From Brevibacillus massiliensis (GTDB taxonomy: Bacteria; Bacillota; Bacilli; Brevibacillales; Brevibacillaceae): 64,000 bases of DNA. Shown one piece after another: positions 1 through 8,871 of the stretch. The translations under genes and the position numbers were made by a program. Position 1 is the stretch's first letter. Each line of letters opens with the position of its first letter. The notes beneath the pieces are model-generated. The model worked only from the letters and a program-made list of their open reading frames with translations, was not told the origin of the DNA and made no database searches. Where the stretch lies: positions 114,335 through 178,334 of the forward strand of contig NZ_HE978545.1 of assembly GCF_000311785.1 (NCBI RefSeq). The letters run 5' to 3'.

Positions 1-1
1 C

Positions 2-922
2 CTGGTTGTCGGCCATCATCTGGTGAACACGGGCAAGGAAAAAGTGTCTCCCGGAGAAAAATCAGGCGTTCGCATCGGTGACATGATCATTAAAATGAAC
101 GATCTGTACATCAATGACATGAATGACGTTAAGAAAATGGTTCATGAGGCCGGGACGAAGCATCAGCCCCTGCACATGCTGGTTGTCAGGGGGAAAGAAA
201 AATTGTCCTTGACCCTCGAACCGGTAAAAGACAACAAGGACGGAGAATACCGAATGGGCTTGTACATCCGCGATTCCGCAGCGGGTGTAGGTACCCTTAC
301 ATTTTATGAACCGAAGACACATGCCTATGGTGCCCTGGGGCACGTCATTTCAGACGTCGATACCGGACAGGCGATTGTCGTCGGCGACGGTCAGATCGTT
401 CAGGCCAGCGTAACGTCGATTGAAAAAGGGGAAAGCGGCAATCCCGGCGAAAAGTACGCCCGTTTTTACAACGAGAGCGAGGTGCTGGGATCGATCACGC
501 GAAATACGCCATTCGGGATCTTCGGCCGGATGAAGGACAAGCCGAAGCGTGGAAAATACACGGAGCCGATTCCGGTCGTGTTGGCAGATCAGGTACAAGA
601 AGGACCGGCAAAAATTTTGACCGTGGTCGATGGGCAAAAGGTAGAAGAATTTGATATCGAAATCGTCAACGTGGTCAAGCAACACTTTCCTGCAACAAAA
701 GGAATGATCATCAAAATCACAGACAAGCGGCTGTTGGACAAAACGGGTGGCATCGTGCAAGGAATGAGCGGCAGTCCCATTATTCAAAACGGTAAACTGG
801 TAGGGGCGGTCACCCACGTGTTTGTCAACGATCCGACTTCCGGGTACGGTTGTTTTATCGAGTGGATGCTGCAGGATGCGGGATTTATGTTAAGGCAGAA
901 CACACAGCTCAAGGCGAGTTAA
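2..922 (+). CDS. spoIVB: SpoIVB peptidase, 3' part (5' end outside window)
   Basis: This is the C-terminal 306 residues of the SpoIVB serine peptidase (S55), which is secreted from the forespore and triggers pro-SigK processing in the mother cell. The open frame runs upstream of the first GTG at 23 to the window edge, so the gene is truncated by the window and not internally. The first ~75 residues look like the end of a PDZ domain ([12 protein letters not shown]), followed by the peptidase domain. The catalytic serine lies in GMSGSPI near the C terminus (codons around 762-782), and a conserved histidine is seen in ALGHVISD. It sits directly upstream of spo0A, the arrangement known in Bacillus. 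Family assignment is firm; regulation is outside the window. Confidence 0.95.
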   Translation: MVVGHHLVNTGKEKVSPGEKSGVRIGDMIIKMNDLYINDMNDVKKMVHEAGTKHQPLHMLVVRGKEKLSLTLEPVKDNKDGEYRMGLYIRDSAAGVGTLTFYEPKTHAYGALGHVISDVDTGQAIVVGDGQIVQASVTSIEKGESGNPGEKYARFYNESEVLGSITRNTPFGIFGRMKDKPKRGKYTEPIPVVLADQVQEGPAKILTVVDGQKVEEFDIEIVNVVKQHFPATKGMIIKITDKRLLDKTGGIVQGMSGSPIIQNGKLVGAVTHVFVNDPTSGYGCFIEWMLQDAGFMLRQNTQLKAS

Positions 923-940
923 TCTCCCTTGAGTTTTTCT

Positions 941-1009
941 TGTCGAAATATCGGAAAAATCATACAATCTTTCGTCATTGGCAGGAACTCCCTGGGTCCT
1001 GTCGAATTT
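941..1009 (+). promoter_or_regulatory. SigH-type promoter with two 0A boxes upstream of spo0A
   Basis: TGTCGAA, the core 0A box, occurs at 941-947 and again at 1000-1006. A SigH-type promoter is visible with -35 GCAGGAACT (981-989), an 11-base spacer and -10 GTCGAATTT (1001-1009). The second 0A box overlaps the -10 element by six bases. This matches the known logic of the sporulation promoter of spo0A in Bacillus, where SigH transcribes and Spo0A~P autoregulates. The motifs are read directly; binding is inferred. Confidence 0.8.
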
Positions 1010-1099
1010 CTTTAACCGTAGAAAATTTGCGGAGAAGCATCTTCTCAGAAATGACACATTACCCAAATATAGATTCGGGCAGCTAAGGAGGAAAAAGGT

Positions 1100-1882
1100 T
1101 TGAGCAGGATCGAAGTTGTATTGGCAGACGACAATCGTGAGTTTGTACATCTACTTGAAGAGCACATTAATAACCAGAACGATATGAGAGTGGTAGGGGC
1201 GGCATTTAACGGCAATGATGTTCTCAAGGTATTGGAGGAGAAGGTTCCGGACATCCTTATCCTGGACATTATTATGCCTCATTTGGACGGGCTCGCCGTG
1301 TTGGAACAGATTCAGGCGATGCGCCTGCCCCGCCAGCCGAAGATCATCATGCTGACTGCGTTCGGCCAGGAGGAAATCACGAAAAAAGCGGTTGAATTGG
1401 GAGCGTCCTATTACATCCTGAAACCGTTTGACATGGAAGTGCTGACGCAGCGCATCCGTCAGATGATCAACAACCAGCCCACGCCGTTTGTCCCGTCGAT
1501 CAAACCGGCCGGCGGCGCAGTCAAAGGACGCAACTTAGACGCCAACATCACCAACATCATACACGAAATCGGGGTTCCCGCCCACATAAAAGGCTATTTG
1601 TACCTGCGCGAGGCGATTACCATGGTATACAACGACGTCGAACTGCTTGGTTCGATCACCAAGGTCCTCTACCCGGACATCGCCAAAAAGTTCAACACGA
1701 CAGCCAGCCGCGTAGAACGCGCGATCCGGCATGCGATCGAAGTCGCCTGGTCACGCGGCAACTTGGACTCCATCTCCAGCCTGTTCGGCTACACTATCTC
1801 CAACTCCAAGGCGAAGCCGACGAACAGCGAATTCATCGCGATGGTGGCGGACAAGCTGCGGATTGAGGCCAAGATTAGCTAG
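1100..1882 (+). CDS. spo0A: Sporulation master response regulator Spo0A
   Basis: Spo0A is the phosphorelay-activated transcription factor that commits the cell to sporulation. The 260-residue product has an N-terminal receiver (residues ~1-125) with the acidic pair in LADDN, the phospho-acceptor aspartate in [12 protein letters not shown] and the conserved lysine in ILKPF. The C-terminal DNA-binding domain contains the recognition-helix region [12 protein letters not shown]. Length is close to the usual 260-270. The TTG start is chosen because AAGGAGG lies just upstream (1085-1091) and the receiver begins immediately after. It follows spoIVB and is preceded by a SigH/0A-box promoter. A terminator follows at 1931. 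Confidence 0.97.
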   Translation: MSRIEVVLADDNREFVHLLEEHINNQNDMRVVGAAFNGNDVLKVLEEKVPDILILDIIMPHLDGLAVLEQIQAMRLPRQPKIIMLTAFGQEEITKKAVELGASYYILKPFDMEVLTQRIRQMINNQPTPFVPSIKPAGGAVKGRNLDANITNIIHEIGVPAHIKGYLYLREAITMVYNDVELLGSITKVLYPDIAKKFNTTASRVERAIRHAIEVAWSRGNLDSISSLFGYTISNSKAKPTNSEFIAMVADKLRIEAKIS

Positions 1883-1930
1883 GCATTGAGCCAAAGGGCT
1901 TGAAGCCAACCGCATTTTCCGATTGATCGG

Positions 1931-1967
1931 ATCCCTCATTTGCATGGAAAATGGGGGATTTCTTTTT
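1931..1967 (+). terminator. Rho-independent terminator of spo0A
   Basis: An 11-base stem (1931-1941 with 1949-1959, one G-T pair) and a 7-base loop are followed by TTCTTTTT. It lies 48 bases after the spo0A stop. Confidence 0.85.
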
Positions 1968-2001
1968 GCCTTGATCTTGTTTACTAAATTTAAAAAATTA
2001 T

Positions 2002-2030
2002 TTGAATATATTGTTTTCATGTTTTATAAT
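2002..2030 (+). promoter_or_regulatory. SigA-type promoter of the pxp operon
   Basis: TTGAAT (2002-2007), a 17-base spacer and a perfect TATAAT (2025-2030) lie 66 bases upstream of the pxpA start in an AT-rich stretch. This is the only strong housekeeping promoter seen before pxpA. An operator for the downstream IclR regulator could lie here but I do not recognise one. Confidence 0.7.
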
Positions 2031-2095
2031 CTGATTACGCATCAAGAAAATGAAACACCATTCCAATAATTGAAACGGAACGGAGGTTGTGAGGG

Positions 2096-2860
2096 ATGAA
2101 ACGGATTGATTTAAACTGCGATATGGGAGAAAGCTTCGGTGTTTATACGCTGGGAATGGATGAGGAAGTCATCAAATTAATCACTTCTGCAAACATCGCA
2201 TGCGGATTTCACGCCGGCGACCCCAATGTCATGGATCGAACCGTTCAGATGGCGAAAGAAAATCAGGTGGGAATCGGGGTACATATGGGCTTTCCGGATT
2301 TGCTCGGTTTCGGCAGAAGAAACATGGACGTATCCTACCAGGATTTAGTCAATTACAACGTTTATCAGATCGGTGCACTGGAAGCATTTTGCCGCAAACA
2401 CGGCGTGAACATCCAGCATATCAAACCGCACGGAAACATGAATAATATGGCGGACCATGATCGTGTCATGGCAGAGGCGATCGTCGACTCCTCGCATATG
2501 GTTCTTCCGGGTATACCTATATTCGTAAAGCCGGGCAGCGAATTGCACAAAGCGGCAGAAAAGAAGGGCGTGCCGGTTGTTTTGGAAATTTTTGCTGACC
2601 GAGCGTATCACAAAGACGGCACCCTTGTCTCCCGCAAAATCCCCGGCGCAGTCATCAAGGATCCAAAAGCGGCGGCGGAAAACGCGGTGCGAATGGTTGT
2701 CGCAGGAAAGGTACAGACGATAGAAGGGGATTGGATCGACATGACAGGAGAGAGTATCTGCGTCCATGGGGATACACAAGGTTCCCTTGAGATCATTCGT
2801 CAGCTGCGCAGCGAACTGGAGAAAGCCGGAGTGAAAATAGCGCCGATCGGCCAGCGTTAG
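2096..2860 (+). CDS. pxpA: 5-oxoprolinase subunit A (LamB/YcsF family)
   Basis: PxpA is one of the three subunits of prokaryotic 5-oxoprolinase, which hydrolyses 5-oxoproline to glutamate with ATP. The 254-residue protein begins with the family signature MKRIDLNCDMGESFG and carries the conserved ANIACGFHAGDP and KPHG segments. Length is typical. The ATG is preceded by GGAGGTTGTGAGGG. It is the first gene of a set with pxpB (20 bases downstream) and pxpC, so it is probably translated from one transcript starting at the 2002 promoter. In B. subtilis the corresponding genes are ycsF, kipI and kipA. Confidence 0.93.
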   Translation: MKRIDLNCDMGESFGVYTLGMDEEVIKLITSANIACGFHAGDPNVMDRTVQMAKENQVGIGVHMGFPDLLGFGRRNMDVSYQDLVNYNVYQIGALEAFCRKHGVNIQHIKPHGNMNNMADHDRVMAEAIVDSSHMVLPGIPIFVKPGSELHKAAEKKGVPVVLEIFADRAYHKDGTLVSRKIPGAVIKDPKAAAENAVRMVVAGKVQTIEGDWIDMTGESICVHGDTQGSLEIIRQLRSELEKAGVKIAPIGQR

Positions 2861-2880
2861 AAGAGGGAGGTCAACCGCAG

Positions 2881-3621
2881 ATGAATGCGCTGAGCCAATC
2901 CGCATCCCTTTCCTACCTTCCGCTGGGGGATCAGACGGTCATGATCAGATTTGAAAATCGATTGTCAGCGGAAGTAAACAGCCGTGTTCGCTCCTTTGCC
3001 CATGTCATAACCGAAAGAAAGATAGCCGGAGTGGAAAGGCTGATCCCCGCATTTAACAGTCTTGCCGTATGTTATAACCCGGTCGTCATTTCGTATCAGG
3101 AGTTGGTGGACGAGCTCAAGGCGTTGGAGGGTGGTATTTCCAAAGAACTTGGCACCAATGGCAAAACCGTTTGCATCCCGGTCACCTTCGGCGGAACATA
3201 CGGTCCGGATTTACCGGAAGTATCTGAAAAAACCGGTCTGCCTCCAGAAGAAGTCGTCCGCATCCTGCAATCCAAGCCTTACCTGGTGTACATGGTGGGA
3301 TTCATCGCGGGGTTTCCGTACTGCGGGGATATCGATGAACGTCTGGTTTTGCCGCGAAGGGCAACTCCTCGTCTGAAAATACCCAAAGGAACCATTGCGA
3401 TTGCCAATCAGCAGCTGGGACTTTATACCATTGAGTCGCCAGGAGGCTGGCACCTCGTAGGCTGGACGCCCATGGAAACGTTTCATCCTTATGCCGAACC
3501 GCCAAGTTTGCTCGTATCGGGAGATTATGTTCAGTGTATTCCAATCAGCGCGGAAGAAGCGGATGCATGGGACGAACAACGACAAAGAAAGTGGGATCAG
3601 GAATGGAATTCGCCAAGGTAG
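2881..3621 (+). CDS. pxpB: 5-oxoprolinase subunit B (KipI-like)
   Basis: The 246-residue protein has the PxpB/KipI (AHS1) pattern: an N-terminal half with PLGDQTVMIRF and a C-terminal cyclophilin-like half with the conserved GFIAGFPYCG, PRRATPRLKIPKG and SPGGWHLVGWTP. It forms the ATP-dependent 5-oxoprolinase with PxpA and PxpC. The B. subtilis homologue KipI also inhibits the sporulation kinase KinA; whether this protein does so cannot be read from sequence. The 3' end overlaps the pxpC start by 19 bases, which suggests translational coupling. Confidence 0.92.
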   Translation: MNALSQSASLSYLPLGDQTVMIRFENRLSAEVNSRVRSFAHVITERKIAGVERLIPAFNSLAVCYNPVVISYQELVDELKALEGGISKELGTNGKTVCIPVTFGGTYGPDLPEVSEKTGLPPEEVVRILQSKPYLVYMVGFIAGFPYCGDIDERLVLPRRATPRLKIPKGTIAIANQQLGLYTIESPGGWHLVGWTPMETFHPYAEPPSLLVSGDYVQCIPISAEEADAWDEQRQRKWDQEWNSPR

Positions 3622-4572
3622 TGAAGGCTGGATTGCTTACGACTGTTCAGGATTTGGGCCGTTATCCTTATCAGGCTTTCGGAGTTTCTGCATGTGGCGG
3701 AATGGATACTCTCGCACTGCGCATCGCAAATATTCTGGTCGGCAATGACGAAGGCGAGGCTGTCCTGGAAGCCACGCTCATCGGTCCCCAGATCGTCTTT
3801 GAACGGGAGGGGATTATCTCCATAACTGGCGGGAATTTGTCTCCGACCATTAACGGGAAGCCCGTTTCGATGTGGAAGTCCTTGCATGTCAAAGCGGGAG
3901 ACGAACTGGGTTTTGGAAGCTGCCTGTACGGATGCAGGGCGTATATCGCTTTTGCCGGAGGCATTGCGGTTCCAAGGGTAATGGGCAGTCGTTCTACTTT
4001 TATGAGGGGAAATTATGGAGGACTTGACGGCAGGCCGCTCAAAAAACGGTGACCGCCTTTCGATCGGAACATCGCGTTACGACCTGCATCGGCTGGCGGG
4101 AAGAAAATTGCCGAAACGGGACGTCCCACCCTACGATGCACCACGCCCGATTCGGATCATTCTCGGGCCACACGACGCAGCGTTTACGCAAGAAGCGCTT
4201 CAAACCCTTGTCTCCAACCCCTATACGGTCTCCAACAACTCGGATCGGATGGGGTACAGGCTTGAAGGAAAACCGCTTCAGCACGTTCATGGTGCCGATA
4301 TTATTTCTGAGTTTATTGCTGTCGGCTCCATACAAGTTCCGGCAAACGGACAGCCGATTGTACAGATGGCAGATTGCGGTACGTCAGGCGGCTATACCAT
4401 TGCGGGGGTAATCATCAGCGTCGATATCCCGTACATGGCTCAAAAAAAACCGGGGGACCGGATTTCCTTCGAGACAGTAGAGGTGGAAGAAGCTCAGCAG
4501 CTGCTGAGAAAACAGGAGCAATTGCTCTCGAAACTGCGGCTGGCGAATCACCTGATCCCGACGAACATGTAA
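3603..4572 (+). pseudogene. pxpC: 5-oxoprolinase subunit C (KipA-like), frameshifted
   Basis: The gene is split between two frames. From ATG 3603 the frame reads MEFAKVVKAGLLTTVQDLGR and continues in register with the PxpC/KipA (AHS2) family to 4052, where it stops soon after RPLKK. The following frame continues with GDRLSIGT and reaches its stop at 4572, completing a biotin-dependent-carboxylase-like domain of about normal length (~322 residues). The switch is at an A6 run (4041-4046); five A residues would give one intact gene. It may be a sequencing indel, a recent loss-of-function mutation or phase variation. The in-frame CGG TGA C does not look like a genuine RF2-type slippery site. Without PxpC the oxoprolinase would be inactive. 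Confidence 0.88.
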
Positions 4573-4736
4573 CCGATTGCTTTGCGATGGAAACCATGTC
4601 TTCATCAAAAGCCGGGTCGATCAAGGCACCCGGTACCATTTTAGTCGACTGAAAACAAGGACTATTCAATCTATTTCGTCGGATGAAAGCGCTTGGCTTA
4701 CCTAGAATCACAAATGAGCGTGGGAGGTTGATCGTT

Positions 4737-6074
4737 ATGACGGCATCAAATGTACAAACAAAGCGTTTTTCTGGTCAAGAAGTGCAGCTTCGTCCCACGA
4801 AACCCACGAATGTTCGCTGGCAAGTGTTTATCATGCTGCTGATTCTTGTAGCGATCAACTACGTGGATCGCTCCGCTTTATCCATTGCCCTTCCCGCTAT
4901 CACCAAAGACTTAAACCTGGATCCGGCGATAACAGGGGTCATATTGAGCTCTTTCTTCTGGGGATATACTCTGATGCAAATTCCTTCCGGCTGGATTTCC
5001 GACCGATTGAAACCTGCCGGCGTGGTAGCGGGCGCGACGTTGCTGTGGGGAACGGTACAGATGTTCAACGGATTTGTCAACAGCAGCAAGATGTTTATCG
5101 TCCTGCGCTTTCTGCTCGGCATGGCAGAAGCTCCGGTATATCCGGCTGGAGGGAAGCTGCAGTCCATCTGGCTGACCTCAAAGGAGCGGGGACGGGGGGC
5201 GACGCTGCTGGACAGCGGCTCTCCGCTGGGAACGGCAATCGGGGGACCGATTATTGTGATGTTTATGGCCTGGTTCGGGGGATGGCGAAGCGCTTTGATC
5301 GGAACCGGCGTGCTTACAATCGTGATTGGGCTGTTGGCCTGGTGGGTGATCAGAGGAAATCCAGCCACGAATCCAAGGGTAAATGATGCGGAGCGCACAT
5401 ACCTGGAAGAGGAATTAAACCGGGAATATCGAGGCGATGCAGCCTCGTCTTCCGGGGGAGTCGGAATCAAACAGTACGCGCGAAGCCGCAGTTTTTGGTT
5501 GATGTGCGTCGGATGGTTTGCCTATTGTACGGTGTATTACGGGCTGATGACCTGGGGGCCCATGTTTTTGGCGAAGACACAGAATCTGAATATTAACAGT
5601 ATCGGCACCTCGATTTTTATTATCTTCGGCGCAGGGTTTGTCGGGGAATTAATCGGCGGCTGGATCGCCGATTTTTGGAGACAGAAGGGCGGAAGCCACA
5701 ATACGGTCATGCGCACCCTGCTGTCTGTAGCGGGAATCGTAACCGGGATCTCGATCTTTCTTCTCGGGCATATCACTTCGCTGCAAGCGGCAATTACGCT
5801 GCTGGCGATCGCCCTGTTTTTCCTTCGTTGGACCGGGCTGTACCTGACGGTGCCTGCGGCCATATCCCAGCGCCAACACGTCGGCATGGTAGCGGGCTGC
5901 ATGAGCTTTTTAGGGAACATCTCGGGGATCATTACACCTATATGCATCGGCTTTATCGTCTCTGCGACCAACTCTTATTTTATTGCCCTCATGCTGTTCG
6001 CTGTGACCGGCTTTGTTTTAGCTGTTGCTTCCATGCTGATCAACTATGCCAAGAAGATAGGAGTAGAGCAGTAA
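4737..6074 (+). CDS. MFS permease, anion:cation symporter (ACS)-like
   Basis: The 445-residue protein has twelve predicted membrane segments and major-facilitator signatures: NYVDRSALSIALPAI in the first segment region and GWISDRLKPAGV in the loop between segments 2 and 3. The overall look is that of the ACS subfamily (glucarate, phthalate, tartrate permeases), so the substrate is probably an organic acid. The ATG at 4737 is chosen because GGGAGGTTG lies 8-16 bases upstream, although an open frame extends to 4683. It lies between the oxoprolinase genes and an IclR regulator, so 5-oxoproline or a related acid is a reasonable but unproven substrate. In B. subtilis an NRAMP-like gene (ycsG) is found at the corresponding place. 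Confidence 0.8.
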   Translation: MTASNVQTKRFSGQEVQLRPTKPTNVRWQVFIMLLILVAINYVDRSALSIALPAITKDLNLDPAITGVILSSFFWGYTLMQIPSGWISDRLKPAGVVAGATLLWGTVQMFNGFVNSSKMFIVLRFLLGMAEAPVYPAGGKLQSIWLTSKERGRGATLLDSGSPLGTAIGGPIIVMFMAWFGGWRSALIGTGVLTIVIGLLAWWVIRGNPATNPRVNDAERTYLEEELNREYRGDAASSSGGVGIKQYARSRSFWLMCVGWFAYCTVYYGLMTWGPMFLAKTQNLNINSIGTSIFIIFGAGFVGELIGGWIADFWRQKGGSHNTVMRTLLSVAGIVTGISIFLLGHITSLQAAITLLAIALFFLRWTGLYLTVPAAISQRQHVGMVAGCMSFLGNISGIITPICIGFIVSATNSYFIALMLFAVTGFVLAVASMLINYAKKIGVEQ

Positions 6075-6151
6075 TCCAGCCGGATGGCGACTCTGCAAAT
6101 GCGGGCACAGAGGAAGGGAATCATTTTACCGGAATGCGGGGTAGCGAATCG

Positions 6152-6919
6152 ATGAATGCAAGTGTGATCAAAGCGCTGAAAATACTCGACCTGTTTACCG
6201 ATGAGGAGAAAGAGCTGACCTTGGCCGAGATTGCCCGGAGGAGTGACCTGGCCAAGCCAACGGCCTATCGCTTGCTTTCTTCCCTTGAGGTATGCGGGTA
6301 CCTGGTCAAGACAAAAATGTCTGATCAGGATATCCGTTATAAACTTGGTCTGAAGCTGCTTGAGCTTGGCAATCTCGTCATGGAAAGACTGGAATTGCGA
6401 AATACCGCTCTGCCCCACATGAAGACCCTGTGTTCAGAAATCGATGAAGTCGTCCATCTGGTCATTCGCGAGGGAAATGAGGCCGTTTATATTGAGAAGG
6501 TGGAAAGTAATCAGAATATAAGGTTGTATACGCGGATCGGAAAACGCTCTCCCTTGTATGTCGGTTCTGGACCGAAGCTGCTGTTTGCCCATCTGCCCAA
6601 AACAGAGAGAAGGCGGCTTTTGGACGGCTTAACCATGGAATCGCTTACTCCGAACACGATCACAGACAAAGAACAATTATTGAAGGATCTGGAAAAAATT
6701 CGCGATCAAGGTTTTTCGACCAGTCATGGGGAGCAGGATGCAAACACCTTTGGGATTTCATTCCCCATTCGTGATTATACGGAACAAGTGATTGCCGCTT
6801 TAGGCGTAAGCGGATTGGCTGCCCGGTTTTCACATGAGAAGGAAGCCGATATGCTGCAGAAAGTGAAAAGGGCGGCCCAACTCATATCCAAAGAGTTAGG
6901 GTTTCGCCCTGCTCGTTGA
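6152..6919 (+). CDS. IclR-family transcriptional regulator (KipR-like)
   Basis: The protein (about 255 residues) has an N-terminal winged helix (VIKALKILDLF through LAEIARRSDLAKPTAYRLLSSLE) and a C-terminal IclR effector domain (VVHLVIREGNEAVYIEKVES, GSGPKLLFAHLP, GISFPIRD). An open frame extends far upstream within the MFS gene, but the homology starts at ATG 6152; ATG 6134 (MRGSES) is an alternative closer to the purine-rich AGGAAGGGA at 6110. Its position after pxpABC and the permease mirrors kipR in B. subtilis, which represses the kip operon, so it probably controls this cluster. The effector is unknown. Confidence 0.85.
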   Translation: MNASVIKALKILDLFTDEEKELTLAEIARRSDLAKPTAYRLLSSLEVCGYLVKTKMSDQDIRYKLGLKLLELGNLVMERLELRNTALPHMKTLCSEIDEVVHLVIREGNEAVYIEKVESNQNIRLYTRIGKRSPLYVGSGPKLLFAHLPKTERRRLLDGLTMESLTPNTITDKEQLLKDLEKIRDQGFSTSHGEQDANTFGISFPIRDYTEQVIAALGVSGLAARFSHEKEADMLQKVKRAAQLISKELGFRPAR

Positions 6920-6950
6920 GTCAGCCATTGAGCCGCCATCTGCATCCCCT

Positions 6951-6985
6951 ATTCACCGGTTTTGAGAACTTTTCCTCCGGTGAAT
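6951..6985. repeat. 9-bp inverted repeat between IclR gene and small membrane gene
   Basis: ATTCACCGG (6951-6959) and CCGGTGAAT (6977-6985) are perfect inverted repeats around a 17-base loop. There is no T-run after it, so it is either a factor-dependent terminator or an operator. It lies 32 bases after the IclR-family gene. Confidence 0.45.
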
Positions 6986-7021
6986 CGTATCCCATAGGAA
7001 ATACAACAAACAGGTGGTTTA

Positions 7022-7244
7022 ATGGATGTTGTGCATATCGGCTTTGGGTTCGGCTTGCTGCTGATCCCGCTCTTTTTTGGTCTTTTACTCTTCGTTTTCA
7101 ACAAACATCGTGACGAGCATCTGGGCGTATCGGGATGCACTGCGAAACGGAAGGAGCAAAGAATACGCACTGATTGTATTATTCGGCACACTGATTTTTC
7201 CCGTAATGGGTTTGATCGTCTATCTCGTCATTCGCAGAGATTAA
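7022..7244 (+). pseudogene. Small two-segment membrane protein, frameshifted
   Basis: ATG 7022 is preceded by AGGTGG and opens MDVVHIGFGFGLLLIPLFFG, a hydrophobic segment. After ~25 codons this frame becomes charged and nonsensical, while the +1 frame continues with TNIVTSIWAYRDALRNGRSK and a second hydrophobic segment FPVMGLIVYLVI, ending RRD at a TAA at 7242-7244. The joined product of ~73 residues resembles the small membrane proteins with a WxYRDA motif after the first helix (PLDc_N-like). Loss of one T from TTTT (7095-7098) would restore a single frame. Function is unknown; the family name is tentative. Confidence 0.6.
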
Positions 7245-7343
7245 TCTGCAGATGTCATTCATTCTCCTCAACTGCTGCTGGCAAGTGATTTCACCCATCA
7301 ATTATAATGGGAGAAAAAAAAGAAGTGACGAGGAGGGGAAGAA

Positions 7344-7976
7344 TTGTTTACTCTTTCTACCTTGAGTACGTTTGTGATGATTGTACTCGGCCTGTTTTTG
7401 ATCCCTGGGCCTGCCGTTTTGCTCACCGCTACTCGTACGGTCCAGGGGGGACGGAAGGCGGGCGTCATGACTGGTCTGGGAATTGCGACTGGCGATTTTA
7501 TTCACACGATATGTGCCGCTGTAGGACTTTCGGCCATTTTGTTGACATCAGCGCTCGCTTTCAATGTCGTCAAGTTTGCGGGAGCAGCTTACCTGCTTTA
7601 CCTGGGCATTCGGGCGATGCTGGAAAAGCAGGCAGAACCGGGACTGCCAAAGGTTGCCACGGCGGCGGAGTCGACTTTCGGTACATATGGCCAGGCCATC
7701 CTGGTTGAAGTGTTAAACCCGAAAACAGCACTTTTCTTTTTGGCGTTTTTACCGCAGTTCGTTCACCCGGAACAAGGAACTGTTTTTTACCAGTTTTTGG
7801 TTCTTGGCTTGATCTTTGTCCTGTTAAGCGCGATCTACACCACGTTCATTGCGATTAGTGTCCGTTTCCTGGGCCGCCTGATCAAACGGATCTCCTGGAT
7901 TGGCCGTTGGAGCGGCAAGCTGGTTGGGGTGATCTACATCGGGCTTGGCTTGAAGGTGGCGTTTCAGAGTCGGTGA
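7344..7976 (+). CDS. LysE/RhtB-family amino acid exporter
   Basis: The 210-residue protein has about six membrane segments and the LysE/RhtB hallmark near the N terminus (FLIPGPAVLLTATRTVQGG) together with LVEVLNPKTALFFLAFLPQFV in the middle. These proteins export amino acids or their analogues through the cytoplasmic membrane. The TTG start has AGGAGGGG 8-15 bases upstream. A TATAAT at 7303-7308 may be its -10 element. It stands alone between a small membrane gene and pdaA. Substrate cannot be predicted. Confidence 0.88.
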   Translation: MFTLSTLSTFVMIVLGLFLIPGPAVLLTATRTVQGGRKAGVMTGLGIATGDFIHTICAAVGLSAILLTSALAFNVVKFAGAAYLLYLGIRAMLEKQAEPGLPKVATAAESTFGTYGQAILVEVLNPKTALFFLAFLPQFVHPEQGTVFYQFLVLGLIFVLLSAIYTTFIAISVRFLGRLIKRISWIGRWSGKLVGVIYIGLGLKVAFQSR

Positions 7977-8071
7977 GGTTTATCCGGCTTCCGGTACATA
8001 ACTCGCCTGGTTTAGCGGGAAGATAACGCTAAAGACCGATCATGAGAGAATTGTACCGGGGAGTGTGTCTG

Positions 8072-8866
8072 ATGAGAGCGATGCGTCTTGGCATTTTCTT
8101 TATGGTGGGAGTGCTGCTGATCTCGCTGCCGCTGTTCGCCGCGGCGGCCGACAAGAATGTGCCTCACCACTTCGGGTTTAAAAAGAGCAGAAACGGCCAG
8201 CTTCCTTCAATCGATGAAGAGGGATTTAAAGAGATCCTGGAGCGGAACGGGTCCATATTTTTGGGCAATACAAAGGAAAAAGAGCTTTACCTAACCTTTG
8301 ATAACGGATATGAGAATGGCTATACGCCAAAGATATTGGATACGTTGAAGGAGAAAAAAGTTCCGGCCATCTTCTTTGTTACGGGCCATTACGCAAAGGA
8401 TCAGCCCGAGCTGTTGAAGCGGATGGTGAAAGAGGGGCATTTGATTGGAAATCACTCCTGGAGCCATCCAGACATGACGCAAATCACGGATGGCAGGATC
8501 AAGGAGGAACTGGAGAAGGTAAAAGCGGAGGTAGCCCGGGTAACCGGGCAAAAAGGGATGTCCTTTCTGCGGCCGCCCCGGGGCATTTTCAGCGACCGGA
8601 CTCTGGCGGTCAGCCGGGAGCAGGGATATACGACCGTCTTTTGGTCGGTTGCCTACAAGGATTGGGACGTGAACACCCAAAAAGGCTGGAAGTACGCTTT
8701 TGACAACGTCAAGGCACAGCTTCATCCCGGTGCGGTGATTTTGCTTCATTCGATTTCCAAGGATAATGCGGAAGCCCTCGGACAGATTATTGACGAGGCC
8801 CGCAAGCAGGGTTACGAGTTCAAAAGTCTGGAGCATTTGATGCTGCGCAGGATTTTGGACCCGTAA
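8072..8866 (+). CDS. pdaA: Polysaccharide deacetylase PdaA (muramic delta-lactam formation)
   Basis: PdaA removes the N-acetyl group from muramic acid, a step in making the muramic delta-lactam of spore cortex needed for germination. The product (264 residues) has a signal-peptide-like N terminus (MRLGIFFMVGVLLISLPLFA), then the NodB domain. Visible motifs are LTFDNGYE (where many NodB enzymes have FDDG, and PdaA has FDNG), HSWSHPDM for metal binding, RPPRG, and LLHS. The ATG at 8072 is preferred over 8042 because GGGGAG lies seven to twelve bases upstream. In Bacillus it is a forespore gene. A branched terminator structure follows. Confidence 0.92.
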   Translation: MRAMRLGIFFMVGVLLISLPLFAAAADKNVPHHFGFKKSRNGQLPSIDEEGFKEILERNGSIFLGNTKEKELYLTFDNGYENGYTPKILDTLKEKKVPAIFFVTGHYAKDQPELLKRMVKEGHLIGNHSWSHPDMTQITDGRIKEELEKVKAEVARVTGQKGMSFLRPPRGIFSDRTLAVSREQGYTTVFWSVAYKDWDVNTQKGWKYAFDNVKAQLHPGAVILLHSISKDNAEALGQIIDEARKQGYEFKSLEHLMLRRILDP

Positions 8867-8871
8867 CGCGG

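Noticed and set aside
4041-4053. Programmed +1 frameshift in pxpC (CGG TGA C)
   Set aside because: CGG cannot re-pair at GGT, there is no strong internal Shine-Dalgarno sequence just upstream, and pxpC is not known to use recoding.
5675-6151. Long N-terminal extension of the IclR regulator
   Set aside because: The region lies inside the MFS gene in another frame and the helix-turn-helix begins just after 6152.
8013-8034. TTTAGCG/CGCTAAA inverted repeat after the LysE-type gene
   Set aside because: Seven-base stem without T-run; too little to call a terminator or operator.
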